A stretch of DNA of 64,000 bases, from NCBI RefSeq assembly GCF_949987515.2, contig NC_082688.1, forward strand, positions 108,107,893 through 108,171,892, in the 5' to 3' direction. This document shows, piece by piece, positions 38,292 through 49,586 of the stretch; position 1 is the stretch's first letter; every line of letters begins with the position of its first letter. Under the pieces are notes generated by a model. It saw only the letters and a list, made by a program, of their open reading frames with translations. It had not been told where the DNA came from and ran no database searches. The position numbers and the translations under genes were made by a program. This stretch comes from Delphinus delphis. Its lineage: Eukaryota > Chordata > Mammalia > Artiodactyla > Delphinidae.

Positions 38292-39124
38292 GATATTGCT
38301 GGCAACTTGCAAAGAATTTTTTCTTCTCCCAGTTTTGATCTACTTTGCATTGCTGACAAAAGGCACCTAGGAAAGACTACAGCACTTTGTGGTTCTCTTC
38401 TGTGGCCTGGATGCCAGGGGTTTTTGAGGATCCAGAAGTCACCCTGAGGAGGGGGAAGTTGTCATGACAACCTCTAGTGGTTTGGGGAGAAGGATGAATT
38501 GACTCCCTTTTTGCCAAGAGATGTCACATAACTCCCAGCATATAGAGGGGGAGCTGTTCCCAGGTACTACAAAGGAACATGCACCCTGATGTCCAGAATT
38601 TGGTTTGCTAGAGTCACTTGTGGTAAGACTACAGGGGCCAAGCTGAAACCATAACTGGTACAGAGACACTGTGTGTGATATGAATCACACAGGGTCTGGA
38701 GGAGACTGTACCAAACTAGAGAGACAGTGCCTTTTCTGAAGGTGCATCCACAGATGTCTTGATGACTATGGTTATACGAGATGAGTGTGTACATATCACA
38801 CTGGGGGTTTTCCTGGAGTTGAGGTCATTGTCAGAGCAAATAAGGGTTTGTTTACTCCTGTAGCCTATGAACTGTTCACCTCAAGGCTATTACTGCACAG
38901 ACAAGAAAATGAAGATAGAAGAAAGGGAAATCCTATAGTCTTTTATCATCCAGCCAGAGTTTTGTCGACTCAGATAGAAATGATCTTTACTGCTTACCAA
39001 TGTTGCCGGCCCCTAAGGAGGGCTACCCTTCCCAAGGCATGGAGAGACAGAAGGTCAAGTCAATATAAGCTTGAGAAATCTTCCGGTTTCTGGAAAAAAA
39101 AAAAAAAGAAGTAGATCCAAACTT
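38292..39124. other. Unassigned intergenic DNA
   Basis: Balanced composition with small frames on both strands (the longest runs 38785-39114 into an A run). No recognisable domain; it may be an old repeat. Confidence 0.35.
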
Positions 39125-39603
39125 TTACTGAACCATTTTTTAAAAAGTTCTACTGACATCTGACAAACTATAGACTGCACATAATTAAAGTGTACAATTG
39201 GATTTGTATGATGTACATATAAACCCATGAAACCATTGTAACCATTCTAATGAACACTTCCGTCACCCCTCTATTCACCCTGTGCCCTTTAGTAATCTCT
39301 CCCTGCCCTCACTGACCCTCAGGGAAACCACTGATTTACTTTCTTTGACAGTAAATTAGTTTGTATTTTCTAGAATTTCACATGACTGGAATCATAACAT
39401 GTTTGCTTTTAAAAAAAATCCTGGTTTCCTTCATGCGTCATAATTATTTTAAGATTCATAAACACTATTTTTGTGAATAGTTCATTATCTTTATTGCTGA
39501 GTAGTATTCCACTGTATGGATACACCAGTACTTGTTTATCTATTCAGCTGTTAATGGACACTGGGGCTGTTTCCATTTTGGGGCTATTACAAATAAAGCT
39601 GCA
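39125..39603 (-). mobile_element. Ancient L1 3' end, antisense
   Basis: 'AAACTATAGACTGCACATAA', 'CCCATGAAACCATTGTAACC', 'TGCTGAGTAGTATTCCACTG', 'TTTTGGGGCTATTACAAATA', in the order of an antisense L1 3' region. A CHR SINE follows and the L1 resumes for a few bases after it. Confidence 0.88.
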
Positions 39604-39811
39604 TTTTTTTTTTTTTTTTCCGGTAAGCGGGCCTCTCACTGTTGTGGCCTCTCCCGTTGCGGAGCACAGGCTCCGGACGCTCAGGCTCAGTGGTCATGGC
39701 TCACGGGCGCAGCCGCTCCGCGGCATGTGGGATCTTCCCGGAACGGGGCACGAACTCGTGTCACCTCCATCGGCAGGCGGACTCTCAACCACTGCGCCAC
39801 CAGGGAAGCCC
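39604..39811 (-). mobile_element. CHR-type SINE, short subtype, inserted in an L1
   Basis: Reverse-strand copy beginning with a T run. The 10-bp duplication TAAAGCTGCA (39594-39603 and 39812-39821) is L1 sequence, so the SINE split an antisense L1. Confidence 0.96.
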
Positions 39812-40364
39812 TAAAGCTGCAAATTTTAAACGTACAATTTGATGTCTTGATACATGCTTAAGCCCTTGACACCAAGGGTGTCCTCTGGCCTTTTTAATCC
39901 ATCCTTAGTGACTAATAAAATTATTGGTACAAGGACATATCCTAGCTTTTGGAGGATATTCACATGGAGTGGATAGTCACACGTCCATACAAATAGCCAG
40001 GAATGTGCTATGAAGGCTTAGTCCTCACTGCATCTCACGGCCATTCTTGCTTCACTGGTGTCCAAACGTTACGGGGTTATTTTACTTACAATTCCAAACA
40101 CCCTGTCACTTAATGCATAACCTCTTCAGAGTGCATTTCTAAGATATAATTTCATAATCTTGGTAACTATCACGCAAAATAAAAATATTTAAACTATGAT
40201 CAGAAATGGATACGGTGAAGGAGCTGACAATTCATAGAATAAAAAAAAGTGACCAGTAAACATAGGAAAAATATCCAACTACACTAGCAATAAAGATATA
40301 CAAACTCAAATACAGCCACCTATTTAAATTTTTTGCCCACATTTGGCAAGCCAAGGAGAGTGCC

Positions 40365-40500
40365 TCAGAAGAAACCAAACCTGCCAACGCCTTGATCTTA
40401 GAGTTCCACTTTCCAGAGCTGAGTGAAATAAATATCTGATGTTTAAGCCACCGAGTCTATGCTATTTTGTTATGGCAGCTGGAGCAGACTAGTACGCTAT
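40365..40500 (+). mobile_element. MaLR LTR 3' part (MLT1/MST-like)
   Basis: 'GCCAACGCCTTGATCTTAGA', 'GTGAAATAAATATCTGATGT' and 'GCTATTTTGTTATGGCAGCT' are the last 135 bp of such an LTR. Confidence 0.85.
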
Positions 40501-40664
40501 GAAAGGTTAGAAACATCTCACCTGTATTCTGGAGCCGAAAGTTTACCCTCATCAGCATTGTTTTTCCATTTTTACCTGTCTTTTATCTCTAAATCCAGAA
40601 ATAAATATGAACATCAAGGAAGAACCTAATAACAAGGATTCATTGGTCAAAGTATGCATGGCAG

Positions 40665-40815
40665 GTCCTGTAATGGGTGCTTCACAGAATGCCAGTTTAC
40701 TCTGCACCTAACAGTCCAGGGCACTTTGGGCCATAGACATTGAGTAACCAGCCCAAGATCATACCATCAGCACAAAGGTGGGGACGGCATTTGAACGCAC
40801 ATCTGTCGAAGAGCT
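40665..40815 (-). mobile_element. MIR SINE (head-to-head pair, left)
   Basis: 'AGTAACCAGCCCAAGATCAT' and 'GGGACGGCATTTGAACGCAC' match antisense MIR; a sense MIR follows directly. Confidence 0.7.
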
Positions 40816-40819
40816 GAGT

Positions 40820-41040
40820 TTGCTGGAAGGAGCAGAGGCTTGGGTTTGAATCCAGGTGTGTTGCTAAAATCTCAGAGTCTGACCTTGGGAGAGATTACTT
40901 GTCTTCCATGAGCCTCAGTTTCTTCATCTGTAAAACGCGGGGAGTAATATTTACTTTGCAGGATTGGAAAAGGGATTCAGTGAGATAACATGCAGAAGAA
41001 TGAGAACATAGTAGATATCCCAAAGTGGTCAGCTCCTCTG
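40820..41040 (+). mobile_element. MIR SINE (head-to-head pair, right)
   Basis: 'GGAGCAGAGGCTTGGGTTTG', 'GCCTCAGTTTCTTCATCTGT', 'AGGGATTCAGTGAGATAACA' match sense MIR almost to full length. Confidence 0.85.
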
Positions 41041-41195
41041 CTGTAGCTTGCAGAGGCAAAGCCGAGACAAGAATCCTTGACCCTGGTGTTAGCAGAAACT
41101 GCCGTATGTCAACAGGGCTTCTTGGTTTCAATAAGGAAAAAGCCTATTTCTGTGTTTCTTTATATGTGATTGTTTAAAAATTAAACAAGCTTTTA

Positions 41196-41242
41196 TCTAT
41201 CAGGTGACTGATCTGTCACAGGTAGATCAGTCACCTGATAGA
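41196..41242. repeat. Perfect 19-bp inverted repeat with 9-nt loop
   Basis: Left arm TCTATCAGGTGACTGATCT (41196-41214), loop GTCACAGGT, right arm the exact reverse complement (41224-41242). There is no mismatch. It lies 4 kb upstream of HPGD, between MIR fragments, and is not part of any repeat family I recognise. Confidence 0.95.
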
Positions 41243-41564
41243 CTGGGGCCCTCACAAGCTGGGGCCTGTGACTAGGTACATTTTGGGATGTCTGTGCTCA
41301 CCCCTGGGCACAGGACAAAGGAAAATCAAGTGGAGACTGGCCTGTCTTAACAAGTCAGGGCTGAGCTACAAGCACTAGTGTGTGTGTGAAAATATAATGT
41401 GATCAAGGAATTCTGATTTGAATTTTAACTTGAATTTAAGTCTGTTTTTAACTTGTGTTTCTTAAAGAAATCACTATTCAATCATGGTGAAAAGTACTGC
41501 TCAGCTACAATTATCTCAAAAAATAAAGAGTTTAATTTAAGAAAAAGAAGAAGAAGGAGTACCA

Positions 41565-41715
41565 CTCAGGAGTCAGCCACACTTGGAGTCAAAGCCAGCT
41601 CCTTCTATTTTCTAGATAAGTGACCTTGGCCAAATCCCCTAACCTCCCCAAACCTGTTCTCCTCATCTGTAAAATGACCACAATAATAACCACCTCACAG
41701 TTTGGTAGTGAATAA
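41565..41715 (+). mobile_element. MIR SINE
   Basis: 'AAGTGACCTTGGCCAAATCC', 'TTCTCCTCATCTGTAAAATG', 'ATAACCACCTCACAG' match sense MIR. Confidence 0.82.
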
Positions 41716-41940
41716 CAAATTCAATTACATATGTAGTATTTATTTAATTCGGTATAGTCTTTGCAACAACTTTATGAAATAGGTACTATCATCATCCTCA
41801 TTTTCCTGATGAGGAAGCTGAGATTCAGAGAAGTTATGTCACTTGCCCAAGGTCACACAGCCAGTAGGCGGTAAAGCTGGATTTCAGAGGCTGTGCTTTT
41901 AGCCTTTACGGGATGACTGTCCCTGAGTAAATATCAAACA
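41716..41940 (-). mobile_element. MIR SINE
   Basis: 'GAAATAGGTACTATCATCAT', 'GATGAGGAAGCTGAGATTCA', 'TTGCCCAAGGTCACACAGCC' match antisense MIR; adjacent to a sense copy. Confidence 0.88.
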
Positions 41941-41975
41941 CCTGCAATTGCATCAAAGGAAAAATAATCCCTTTT

Positions 41976-42135
41976 TTTTTAAACATCTTTATTGGAGTAT
42001 AATTGCTTTACAATGGTGTGTTAGTTTCTGCTGTATAACAAAGTGAATCAGCTATACATAAACATATATCCCCATATCTCCTCCCTCTTGCGTCTCCCTC
42101 TCACTCTCCCTATCCCACCCCTCTAGGGGTGGGAT
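41976..42135 (-). mobile_element. Young truncated L1 3' end, antisense
   Basis: 'AACATCTTTATTGGAGTATA', 'GTTAGTTTCTGCTGTATAAC', then the C-rich complement of the 3' UTR G tract. The exact 16-bp duplication AAAAATAATCCCTTTT lies at 41960-41975 and 42136-42151. Confidence 0.95.
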
Positions 42136-42664
42136 AAAAATAATCCCTTTTAATTTGACTGTTAATTAATTTTTGTTTTTATTTTAAGAGAACTTTGTAC
42201 AACAAACTAAATAAAACATAACCTATAAATAGGAATGCTTTCACAAAATTATATGAATGATGGTTTGTTTCAGATTTAAACTAGTTTTAGCTAAGAATTA
42301 TGTTTTTAATTACACAAATCACATTGACGATAGAATTATAGAGTTAATGTAAATGAAATTAAATAATGTTATGAGCACGGAAGATGAGAAATGTTTATCA
42401 AAAAACCACAGAGGAATGGGGAATTTGTTTATTGGGTAAAGAGTGCTTCTTTTGGTTTTCAAATATACTATACATAATATCCTTTAGATATTTTAAAATC
42501 AAAATGTACATTTAATATAAAATATCAAAACGTTCTTCTTCCAAACCGCCATACCCACGTATTTTTTCCAGTCTTACTTTTAAGTTATATAAAAAGGTAA
42601 TCACAGTATATGGGAATTTTCACCATTTTCCATCTTCTCTCAAACACATATCTTATATTTATCT

Positions 42665-43190
42665 GTTCTTTTCTTTATTCAACATGTATTAAGCACAGAC
42701 CCTGCCATGGGTGCTCAGGACACAGCTTGAAGGCACTCAGGGACAGGAAGGTAATTACAATAATGTGAGTGAGAAGTGTTTCCACTGTAGAGTTCTCCAG
42801 CTCAGTGGGAAGACAGGTGAAGAAAGCAGGAGGGGACTATACTCAGGTGAGCAGATACTGTATGGCAAAGGCCTGAGCCTGGACAGTGGGATAGGTTTTA
42901 ACTGATGTGGCTTCCCAGGCTGTAAAGAGGGGTTACAAGAAAGATATGGGGAGTGGCATGCCCCCTATGCCATGCCCTGGGGTTGAGATAGTTTAAGGGT
43001 TTTAAACATCAGAATGTCTAAACACGATCAGATCAGTGTTTTAGAACTTCTATTGGGAGGAGTGTGGAAACCGAATTGGATCTAAGAAATCTGGGGGCAA
43101 GGAAATCATTCAGGAGTCTAACTGCTGTTGCTGTCACAGGAAAAAGTATAAGGGTCTGAACAAAGGCAGTGGCCATAGAAACCAACGGGA
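42665..43190 (-). mobile_element. Ancient LINE (L2-like), antisense
   Basis: Begins 'TTTATTCAACATGTATTAAG' and then 'GGCAAAGGCCTGAGCCTGG', 'GATCAGATCAGTGTTTTAGA', 'GGAGTCTAACTGCTGTTG', an order I know from a widespread antisense mammalian repeat. Confidence 0.6.
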
Positions 43191-43269
43191 GGGAAAGGGG
43201 TTGGGGGTAGATCCCAGTCCTTCCTTTGTGCTAATAAACCTGTTTCTCACATTTTTCTCCATCTCATGT

Positions 43270-43470
43270 GTATTATTTGTTAAGGACCCAGCAGTAATTA
43301 GTTGAACTAATATTGTTATTATCTTGTGCCAGACGTAATTTCATTGTTGCAAGAAATCTGAGGCACAGAGCGGAAGCGACTTGCCCAAGATCCCACAGCT
43401 GGGCAGGAGCAGAGAGAAAAGACCCGAACCAGCTTTGTGTGAATCCACAGCCAATGCTCTTCCAGTTCAC
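43270..43470 (-). mobile_element. MIR SINE
   Basis: 'GAAATCTGAGGCACAGAGCG', 'CTTGCCCAAGATCCCACAGC' match antisense MIR, about 1.9 kb upstream of HPGD. Confidence 0.8.
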
Positions 43471-43599
43471 CCACCCACCCCCGTACTGCTTCCTGTTTCC
43501 GGCTTTGCTCTCGGTGACTGGCAGCCTTTTAACCTGAATCCGTCCCCTTCCTTTCTTAAAGGAATAACTTATTGGCTTACTAATCTTTCCAACTACTGT

Positions 43600-44020
43600 C
43601 CAATCTACTGCTTTCCATATCATGTTGGTCTGGAGCCTCTGCAATGTTCATCTTCTCATCATTTTTTTCCTTAAATTTCAGCCATTTGGTTTCTGTACCA
43701 TCTAAATTTACTGACGTTGACTACTGTCTGGAAAAATTCAAAGTATTTCTTCATCCTTCCTTCCCTGCACTTATCAGAGTACTTTGTGTTAGGAACAACT
43801 CCTTTATTCTTGAAACTCCTTTCCCCATATGTGCTGCAACACTTTGCTTTCCCAACATGTCCCTGGGTCACTCCAGAGGCTCCTTCTCTGGCTCTTAAGG
43901 TGTTCTTTCTTGATAAAGAAAAACAGTTCCTTTTCTCCTTCTATGTTCTGTGCGTGCCCCTAGAGGTGTTGGGTTTTCTTTGGTTTCCTATGTTTGTTTG
44001 AATCCTCTGCTGTTCTCTTT
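43600..44020 (-). mobile_element. Possible ancient LINE (L2-like) fragment
   Basis: A pyrimidine-rich stretch with 'CACTCCAGAGGCTCCTTCTC' and 'GTACTTTGTGTTAGGAAC' resembles L2 internal sequence. Weak call. Confidence 0.3.
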
Positions 44021-44266
44021 CAACGTGAAGACTTGTTTCAGTGATTTACTGACAACATACGTTTCACACAACCTCCCCAAACATTCCTGCCCTGTCAGTC
44101 ACCTCGTCTGCCGGTGACAAAGAAGTACACAAAGGATTCATTCTGCTGTGTAAGCTTTCTGCCTGACCCCCACCTCCCCAGGTGCTTAAATTTCTTTGAT
44201 CATGAAAATAAATGCCAAGTAGGTATTAAGCTTACAGAATTAGAATTGAAGCCTGCGGGCGAGAAA

Positions 44267-44285
44267 GACAGACAGACAGACAGAC
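44267..44285 (+). repeat. (GACA)n microsatellite
   Basis: About five uninterrupted GACA units, 1 kb upstream of HPGD. Confidence 0.85.
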
Positions 44286-44860
44286 TAGGTCAGCTGCATA
44301 ATCCCGGCTGAATGCATCTCAGTTCACAGCTCAAGCTCAAGTTCCTGGAGGACCAGGAACCTCTGTCCCATACTTAACTCAGAGCCTCCAGAGCTAGTAT
44401 GACTCAACCAGCAAGCATACCATTGAACCAGCATGCCACCAGGCTGACAGCGAGTCTGGGAGTCCCGTGCAGTCAGTGATAACAATTCTTGCTGGGCACT
44501 CTCAGGATGACCCAGGATTGATACTGATCTGAAACATAAGTGCCAATAAGACTCCTATTTCCAAGATTCAAGAGTTCCAGCCTTGAAATGATAGGATCCA
44601 GGGGTTTCTGTTCCGAGCACAGTGCACCTTTCATCTCCAATATCTATACAGGTTTGTCCAAAACACCATTAAGAAAGAAAAACAAAAACCCCCCAAAACC
44701 CACAACGTGTTCGTGACCTCTGCTCCCTCCATCCCCACCCCAATGTCCAGGAGATGGGAATTCAGACAAAAACTTAGACAAAAAAGCAACATCCCTAAAA
44801 TTGTGCTTTACAGTTTGCTGGGTTTGTTTGTGGGTTTTTTTCCCGGTTTTATTTTTCTTT

Positions 44861-44890
44861 GGGGTGGGGGGTGGGGGAGGAGAGGGGAGG
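44861..44890 (+). promoter_or_regulatory. G-rich tract (G-quadruplex candidate) upstream of HPGD
   Basis: More than four runs of three or more G separated by one or two bases, about 380 bp upstream of the ATG. The pattern meets the usual G-quadruplex rule. Any effect on HPGD is inference. Confidence 0.45.
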
Positions 44891-45146
44891 ACCTGGGCGC
44901 AGAGGAGGAATCCAGGCTCTCAAGCCTCTCCTCCACCATTCTTTTGTGGGGTGGTCTTCAGCGCACTGAAGGGAACACTTCTTGGGGAGCACCCTTTCTG
45001 CTTGGTGCCTCCCACCGCCAGTCAGGCAGCCACAGGCAGAGGGGGGGCTCTGATCTGGGCTTGGCTGCGAGTCAGGAAGGCAAAGATCGCGGAACCGGAG
45101 CGCTCAGGGCCAGGTGACACAATCGTGGGTGCCCGGCGGTGCTTGA

Positions 45147-45455
<309 letters not shown>

Positions 45456-45654
45456 TGAGCCCCCGGTGCCCGCCGTGCAGTCTCCAGAGCTGCCCAGGCT
45501 GGCGCGCTCGAGCGGACCTCGAACGCTCCGGGAGAGATCCCGAACTGTAAACTGCCCCATCTCAGGTCCAAAAGAGGAGCGTCCTGTGGTCTCTTTATTG
45601 TTGGTCTATTTCAAGAGCCGCGCAGGATCTCGATTCCTCTCCTCTTGTCTGTAG

Positions 45655-45778
45655 GTAGCGCTTGTCGATTGCAATCGTGAAGCAGGTTTAAAGTGTAAAG
45701 CTGCCCTGGATGAGCAGTTTGAACCTCAGAAGACTCTCTTCATCCAGTGCGATGTGGCCGATCAGGAACAACTAAGAG
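45655..45778 (+). CDS. HPGD: HPGD exon 2, codons 32-72 and first base of 73
   Basis: This exon follows a 295-bp intron. Its acceptor is a pyrimidine-rich tract ending in GTAG, and its donor is GTAAGG. It continues the Rossmann fold: VALVD (beta-2) ends in Asp36, the residue that binds the adenosine ribose hydroxyls and sets NAD+ preference. QCDVAD then supplies Asp64/Val65, which contact the adenine. The frame is open throughout and joins exon 1 exactly at codon 32. Oddities: residue 37 is Cys (codon TGC) and residue 39 is Arg (CGT), where I remember Trp37 and Leu39 in human and mouse. The other differences I notice (43 Leu, 44 Lys, 69 Glu) are mild. Confidence 0.97.
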
Positions 45779-48599
45779 GTAAGGGCAGGGAATCCATCCA
45801 TCCACGCGGAGCGTACCTTGAGTAAGCAGCAACATGAAGGCAACCCCCGGCCAGAGATCCAGCCTGGGGCGGGCGGCCGGCTATCTCCTGGAGAGCAGCT
45901 ACCTCTGAGCTGCAAGAGATAGCTGGGACTGTTACGTTTCCTCTGACGTCTCAGTAGCCCTAAAAGCTAAGGGGCAAGAAAAGCCAAGCATGCTTGAGAA
46001 ATCCTTTTATTTTAGTCATGTGGCCGCACAGAATGTAATCAAGATTCCTTGGTGTATTCCAAGACGGTGCTGCTACAGTAATTATTAAATGATTGAACCT
46101 GCAGATGGAACTGGGAAAGACAAAGTAGGCTAGGCGAGTATGGCAAACAACTCCCAGAAAGCTGGAAGTCACAGAGTCCAATGACAATCAAATGTGGCAG
46201 TGTTTCTCTTTGGAATGGACTAGAATGAAAGGTCAAGGGTTGTCATCACAGACGTACTGGATACTTTTAACCACATGCTCTCTCTGGTGTTTCCCCTATG
46301 AAATGATATTTTAAAAACAATAATAGCTGTACTGTAGTCTTAGAATTGCAGAAGAAAAGTTTCTACCAGACTTTCCTCAATGCTTTCCTGTTTCCGTCTA
46401 CTCACTTAAAATAGACCAATCTAGTTGTGAAATATCAGGGACAGAATTGGTGTAGACAATTAACAGATTTGGTCATATAGAAACCCAATAGATCTATATG
46501 AAAAACATACATATTTTTCTGGGAGAAAATGGGAAAATAAAATATTTGTATTTCACAAAGTTTTTTTTGAAAGACTAAGTAAATTATTAGGCACGTCTTT
46601 AGTCAAGGGACCAAAAATATCTTCATAAAAGTCACTCTGGTACTTCTGTTCTTAACGTGGATGTGTGTTTTTTCGAAAATGTTGGGCTGTTCTGTGAGAG
46701 AGTGAAAATGGAGCTATATGTTAGAAGGAAGCCAACTGCGGTTCAGGGAAATTGTTTTAAAGGAAATTATATAATTAAAATCCGAAAATGTTATAAAGAC
46801 CTATAACATGGATTACAAGCATGAGTAGAAGAGACCTGTAAACATAGTGCTAGTTGCTAGAGGATGAAGTTTTGCTGATTGCACAGGATAGTTTTCATCA
46901 GGGATGAAGTCATGTCAAATCCCAACAGCCATGCTGATGGAACAGGGAACAGATTCCCTACAGATCATCTGAAAGCTATTTCTGTCTGAATTTATGTAGT
47001 TTCACACGTGACATTTAACCTTAATTGTTTTGCTTCCCAGTATTTAAAATTAGTACCTTGACTGTAAACACATTCCTTAAGGATAAGTGATTGTGAAGGA
47101 GGAAACCAGACACGTAAGTGACCAGCAGAAGGCATGTTGGTCGTGAGAAATCCACATGTTGTCTGGACATCAGCATTTATTTGCAGTTTAGGAAAACATG
47201 GCATTGGCTCTTCCAGTGTCAGGATTTAATGTTGCCTACAACTTTTAAAACTGCTTAGACATGTGGCCAAAGAGACTTCATTGAAATCATAAAAATACAG
47301 AGGTGAAAAAGTTCTTGGAGATGACTTACAGATGAAAAATGCAACCTGAAGAGTTTAGGCAAATTACAAAGAGTACCACAGCATATAAATGTCAGCAAGA
47401 GTTACTAATAGACTGTAAGTTGCTTGAGCCCAAAATTCAGTGGTGTGTTATAAAGAAGAATACACCAATGTATAATTTGGTGTGTTATACATCAGTAAGG
47501 GCAGAGTATAAGGAATACAGTGGACACCAAAAGAGGAAAGAAAAGTAAAGAAGCAAGTAGACGTCCATATTTGACAACCTAATTTCCTGTAAGGTGGATG
47601 TGGAGTTCTGAAGAGTAGAATATATTTAAGATGAAATGCAAAATTTAACAATAATAATATTCCTTAGATCTTTTCTACTGGAGGACCCTTTCTGGAATCA
47701 ATTTGAGATCTTAAGAAGCATTTTAAAGGTTCTTTGAAAAAATGAACAGTTTTTATATATTTTGTCGTTTTCCATTCCAGTACAGTAAAAGGTACTGTAA
47801 AGGGTACATATTAGAAAGTCTTGGCAATATTTTTGGCAGCTAACTTGCATAGTAATTTATCCATTTGGCAAATTGGTCCATGCCGTCTTCAATATGTCTG
47901 GTGGTTGTTAATAATTCTTTAATTTTATTTCAATCAGTATAAAGTTTGTGCGGATCTATTTTTTTCAAGGAACCCATATGTTGGACCCAAGACCCGAGAA
48001 CACATTCCTATCATTTGGAAGAATAACCACAATTGTTATCTATAGTTTCAAGTAATAGAACTAGAACCAGGGGTAAAAGGCCCAGGGAAACAATAGAACT
48101 ATGTAAAAGGCTACTTTGAGAAATAATGTTTCTCAATACCAAGGGGTAAAGCCTAATTTTAACTGGTCAAGGAGGGCTGGCAAGGACTGGAAATGTGGTT
48201 GGACAACGTAATGAGGGACCTTCAGACCTCAGAATCTATGCAGACTTGACCTTAGTTGAACACAGTTCTTATACAAACTTGCAATACAAAGCTGTCAAAA
48301 TAGAAAAAGAAAAGGCAAACATCGAAGTTACAATAATCAAATAAAATCATCTGAATGAAAAATAGACTTACTAGGATATCCAAATGCACTGAAATGATCA
48401 TTATGGATCTGGATACATAACTGTTTAATATGACACTTTATGAAGAAAATATGGCTTATTTTTAAAGGGATGCTTGTCATAGTCTAAGCCACAGAGCTTC
48501 AGTAACTTCTTAGGGACAGAGATGCTGGCTGCCCAGACTGACTTCTAAGAGCTCTTAGCATATGCTGCTCAGTTCTCTAAAATTTACACCACTGATACT
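45779..48599 (+). other. HPGD intron 2 (first 2.8 kb)
   Basis: AT-rich, with no repeat recognised with confidence and no cryptic exon that I can support. A phrase near 47,410 (GACTGTAAGTTGCTTGAGCC) hints at an old L2/MIR end. Confidence 0.6.
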
Positions 48600-48790
48600 G
48601 CTTACAGAACTTTAATGTGCATACAAATCATCTGCAGATCTTATTATGGTTAAGATTCCGATTCCATAGGTCTGTGGTGGCCACAGATTCTGCATTTCTA
48701 GCAGGTTCCCAGGTAATACTGATTGATGCTGCTGGCTCACAAACCACACTTGAGAAGCAAGGCAGGAGGAAGTCACCGTCTAAGAGTATA
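48600..48790 (+). mobile_element. hAT-Charlie-type DNA transposon fossil (MER-like), HPGD intron 2
   Basis: 'AACTTTAATGTGCATACAAA', 'TAGGTCTGTGGTGG', 'TTCTGCATTTCTAGCAGGTT', 'CCCAGGTAATACTGATTGAT', 'CACACTTGAGAA' follow a common non-autonomous hAT element. It ends about 120 bp before exon 3. Confidence 0.8.
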
Positions 48791-48907
48791 ACTTTCACGA
48801 GAAGCGTGGATGAATTAAAACCTCATTTCAGGGCACAGACTGTCATAAATGTGTCTGTGCAAAATAAGAACGTATCTATGATGTCTTTTTTCTTTTTTTC
48901 TTATTAG

Positions 48908-49014
48908 ATACTTTTAGGAAAGTTGTAGACCACTTTGGAAAACTGGACATTTTGGTGAATAATGCTGGAGTGAATAATGAGAAAAACTGGGAAAAAACTC
49001 TGCAAATTAATTTG
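48908..49014 (+). CDS. HPGD: HPGD exon 3, codons 73-108
   Basis: This exon follows a 3.1-kb intron. Its acceptor tract is very T-rich and ends in TTATTAG; its donor is GTAAGC. The split codon 73 (G + AT) restores Asp. The segment carries the NNAG motif at residues 90-93, which stabilises the central beta-sheet of short-chain dehydrogenases. It ends with QINL, in which Asn107 is the first member of the Asn-Ser-Tyr-Lys catalytic tetrad. No stops or frameshifts are present. Against remembered human sequence the only change I see is Lys for Arg at position 84. The exon ends in phase 0. Confidence 0.97.
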
Positions 49015-49264
49015 GTAAGCCGTCTTAGCCATGTTCATGGTCTACAATTACTTAACAAAATGTTTTAAAAGGAAAAAAGGTTTTTTTTCATGGAAACAAT
49101 ACAATGACCTACAATGTAGAAAAAGGGAAGTTATAAAAAGCTGGGGAAAAAAAGCATTTCCTTTTACAAATAGGAAGACATTTGAGGTTTTCAATTATGA
49201 AAATAAATCTGTCTTAAAATATTAAAAGGAAATATCAGAAAAAACCATCGTTTACTGTGTAACT

Positions 49265-49586
49265 TAGGAGTTGGCAAACTACGGCCCTCAGGCCAAATGA
49301 GCCTGCCACCTGTTTTTGTGACCTGCAAGCTAAAAATGGGCTTTACATGTTTTAACAGTTGAAAAAATAAGAAAAAAAAAGAAATATATGAATATACAAA
49401 ATTCAAATTTCAGTTTCTATAAAGTTTCATTGGAACACAGCCAAGGTCGTTTATTTACATGTTATCTCTGGCTACTTTCATGCTACCGTGGTAGAATCGA
49501 ATAATTGTGACAGAGGCCCTATGATGTGCAATGCCTGAAATGTTTACCATCTGACTCTTTATAGAAAAAAAAATTTCTAACCCCTG
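49265..49586 (+). mobile_element. Non-autonomous hAT DNA transposon, HPGD intron 3
   Basis: Begins AGGAGTTGGCAAACTACGGC and ends with TTTCTAACCCCTG, imperfect terminal inverted repeats. The interior 'AGTTTCATTGGAACACAGCC' and 'GGTAGAATCGAATAATTGTG' belong to a well-known mammalian hAT family. Confidence 0.85.

Noticed and set aside
39473..39861. Forward frames over 100 codons at 39.5 kb, and similar ones at 25.2, 31.3 and 50.8 kb
   Set aside because: They are translations of CHR SINEs; the same peptide phrases recur at each copy.
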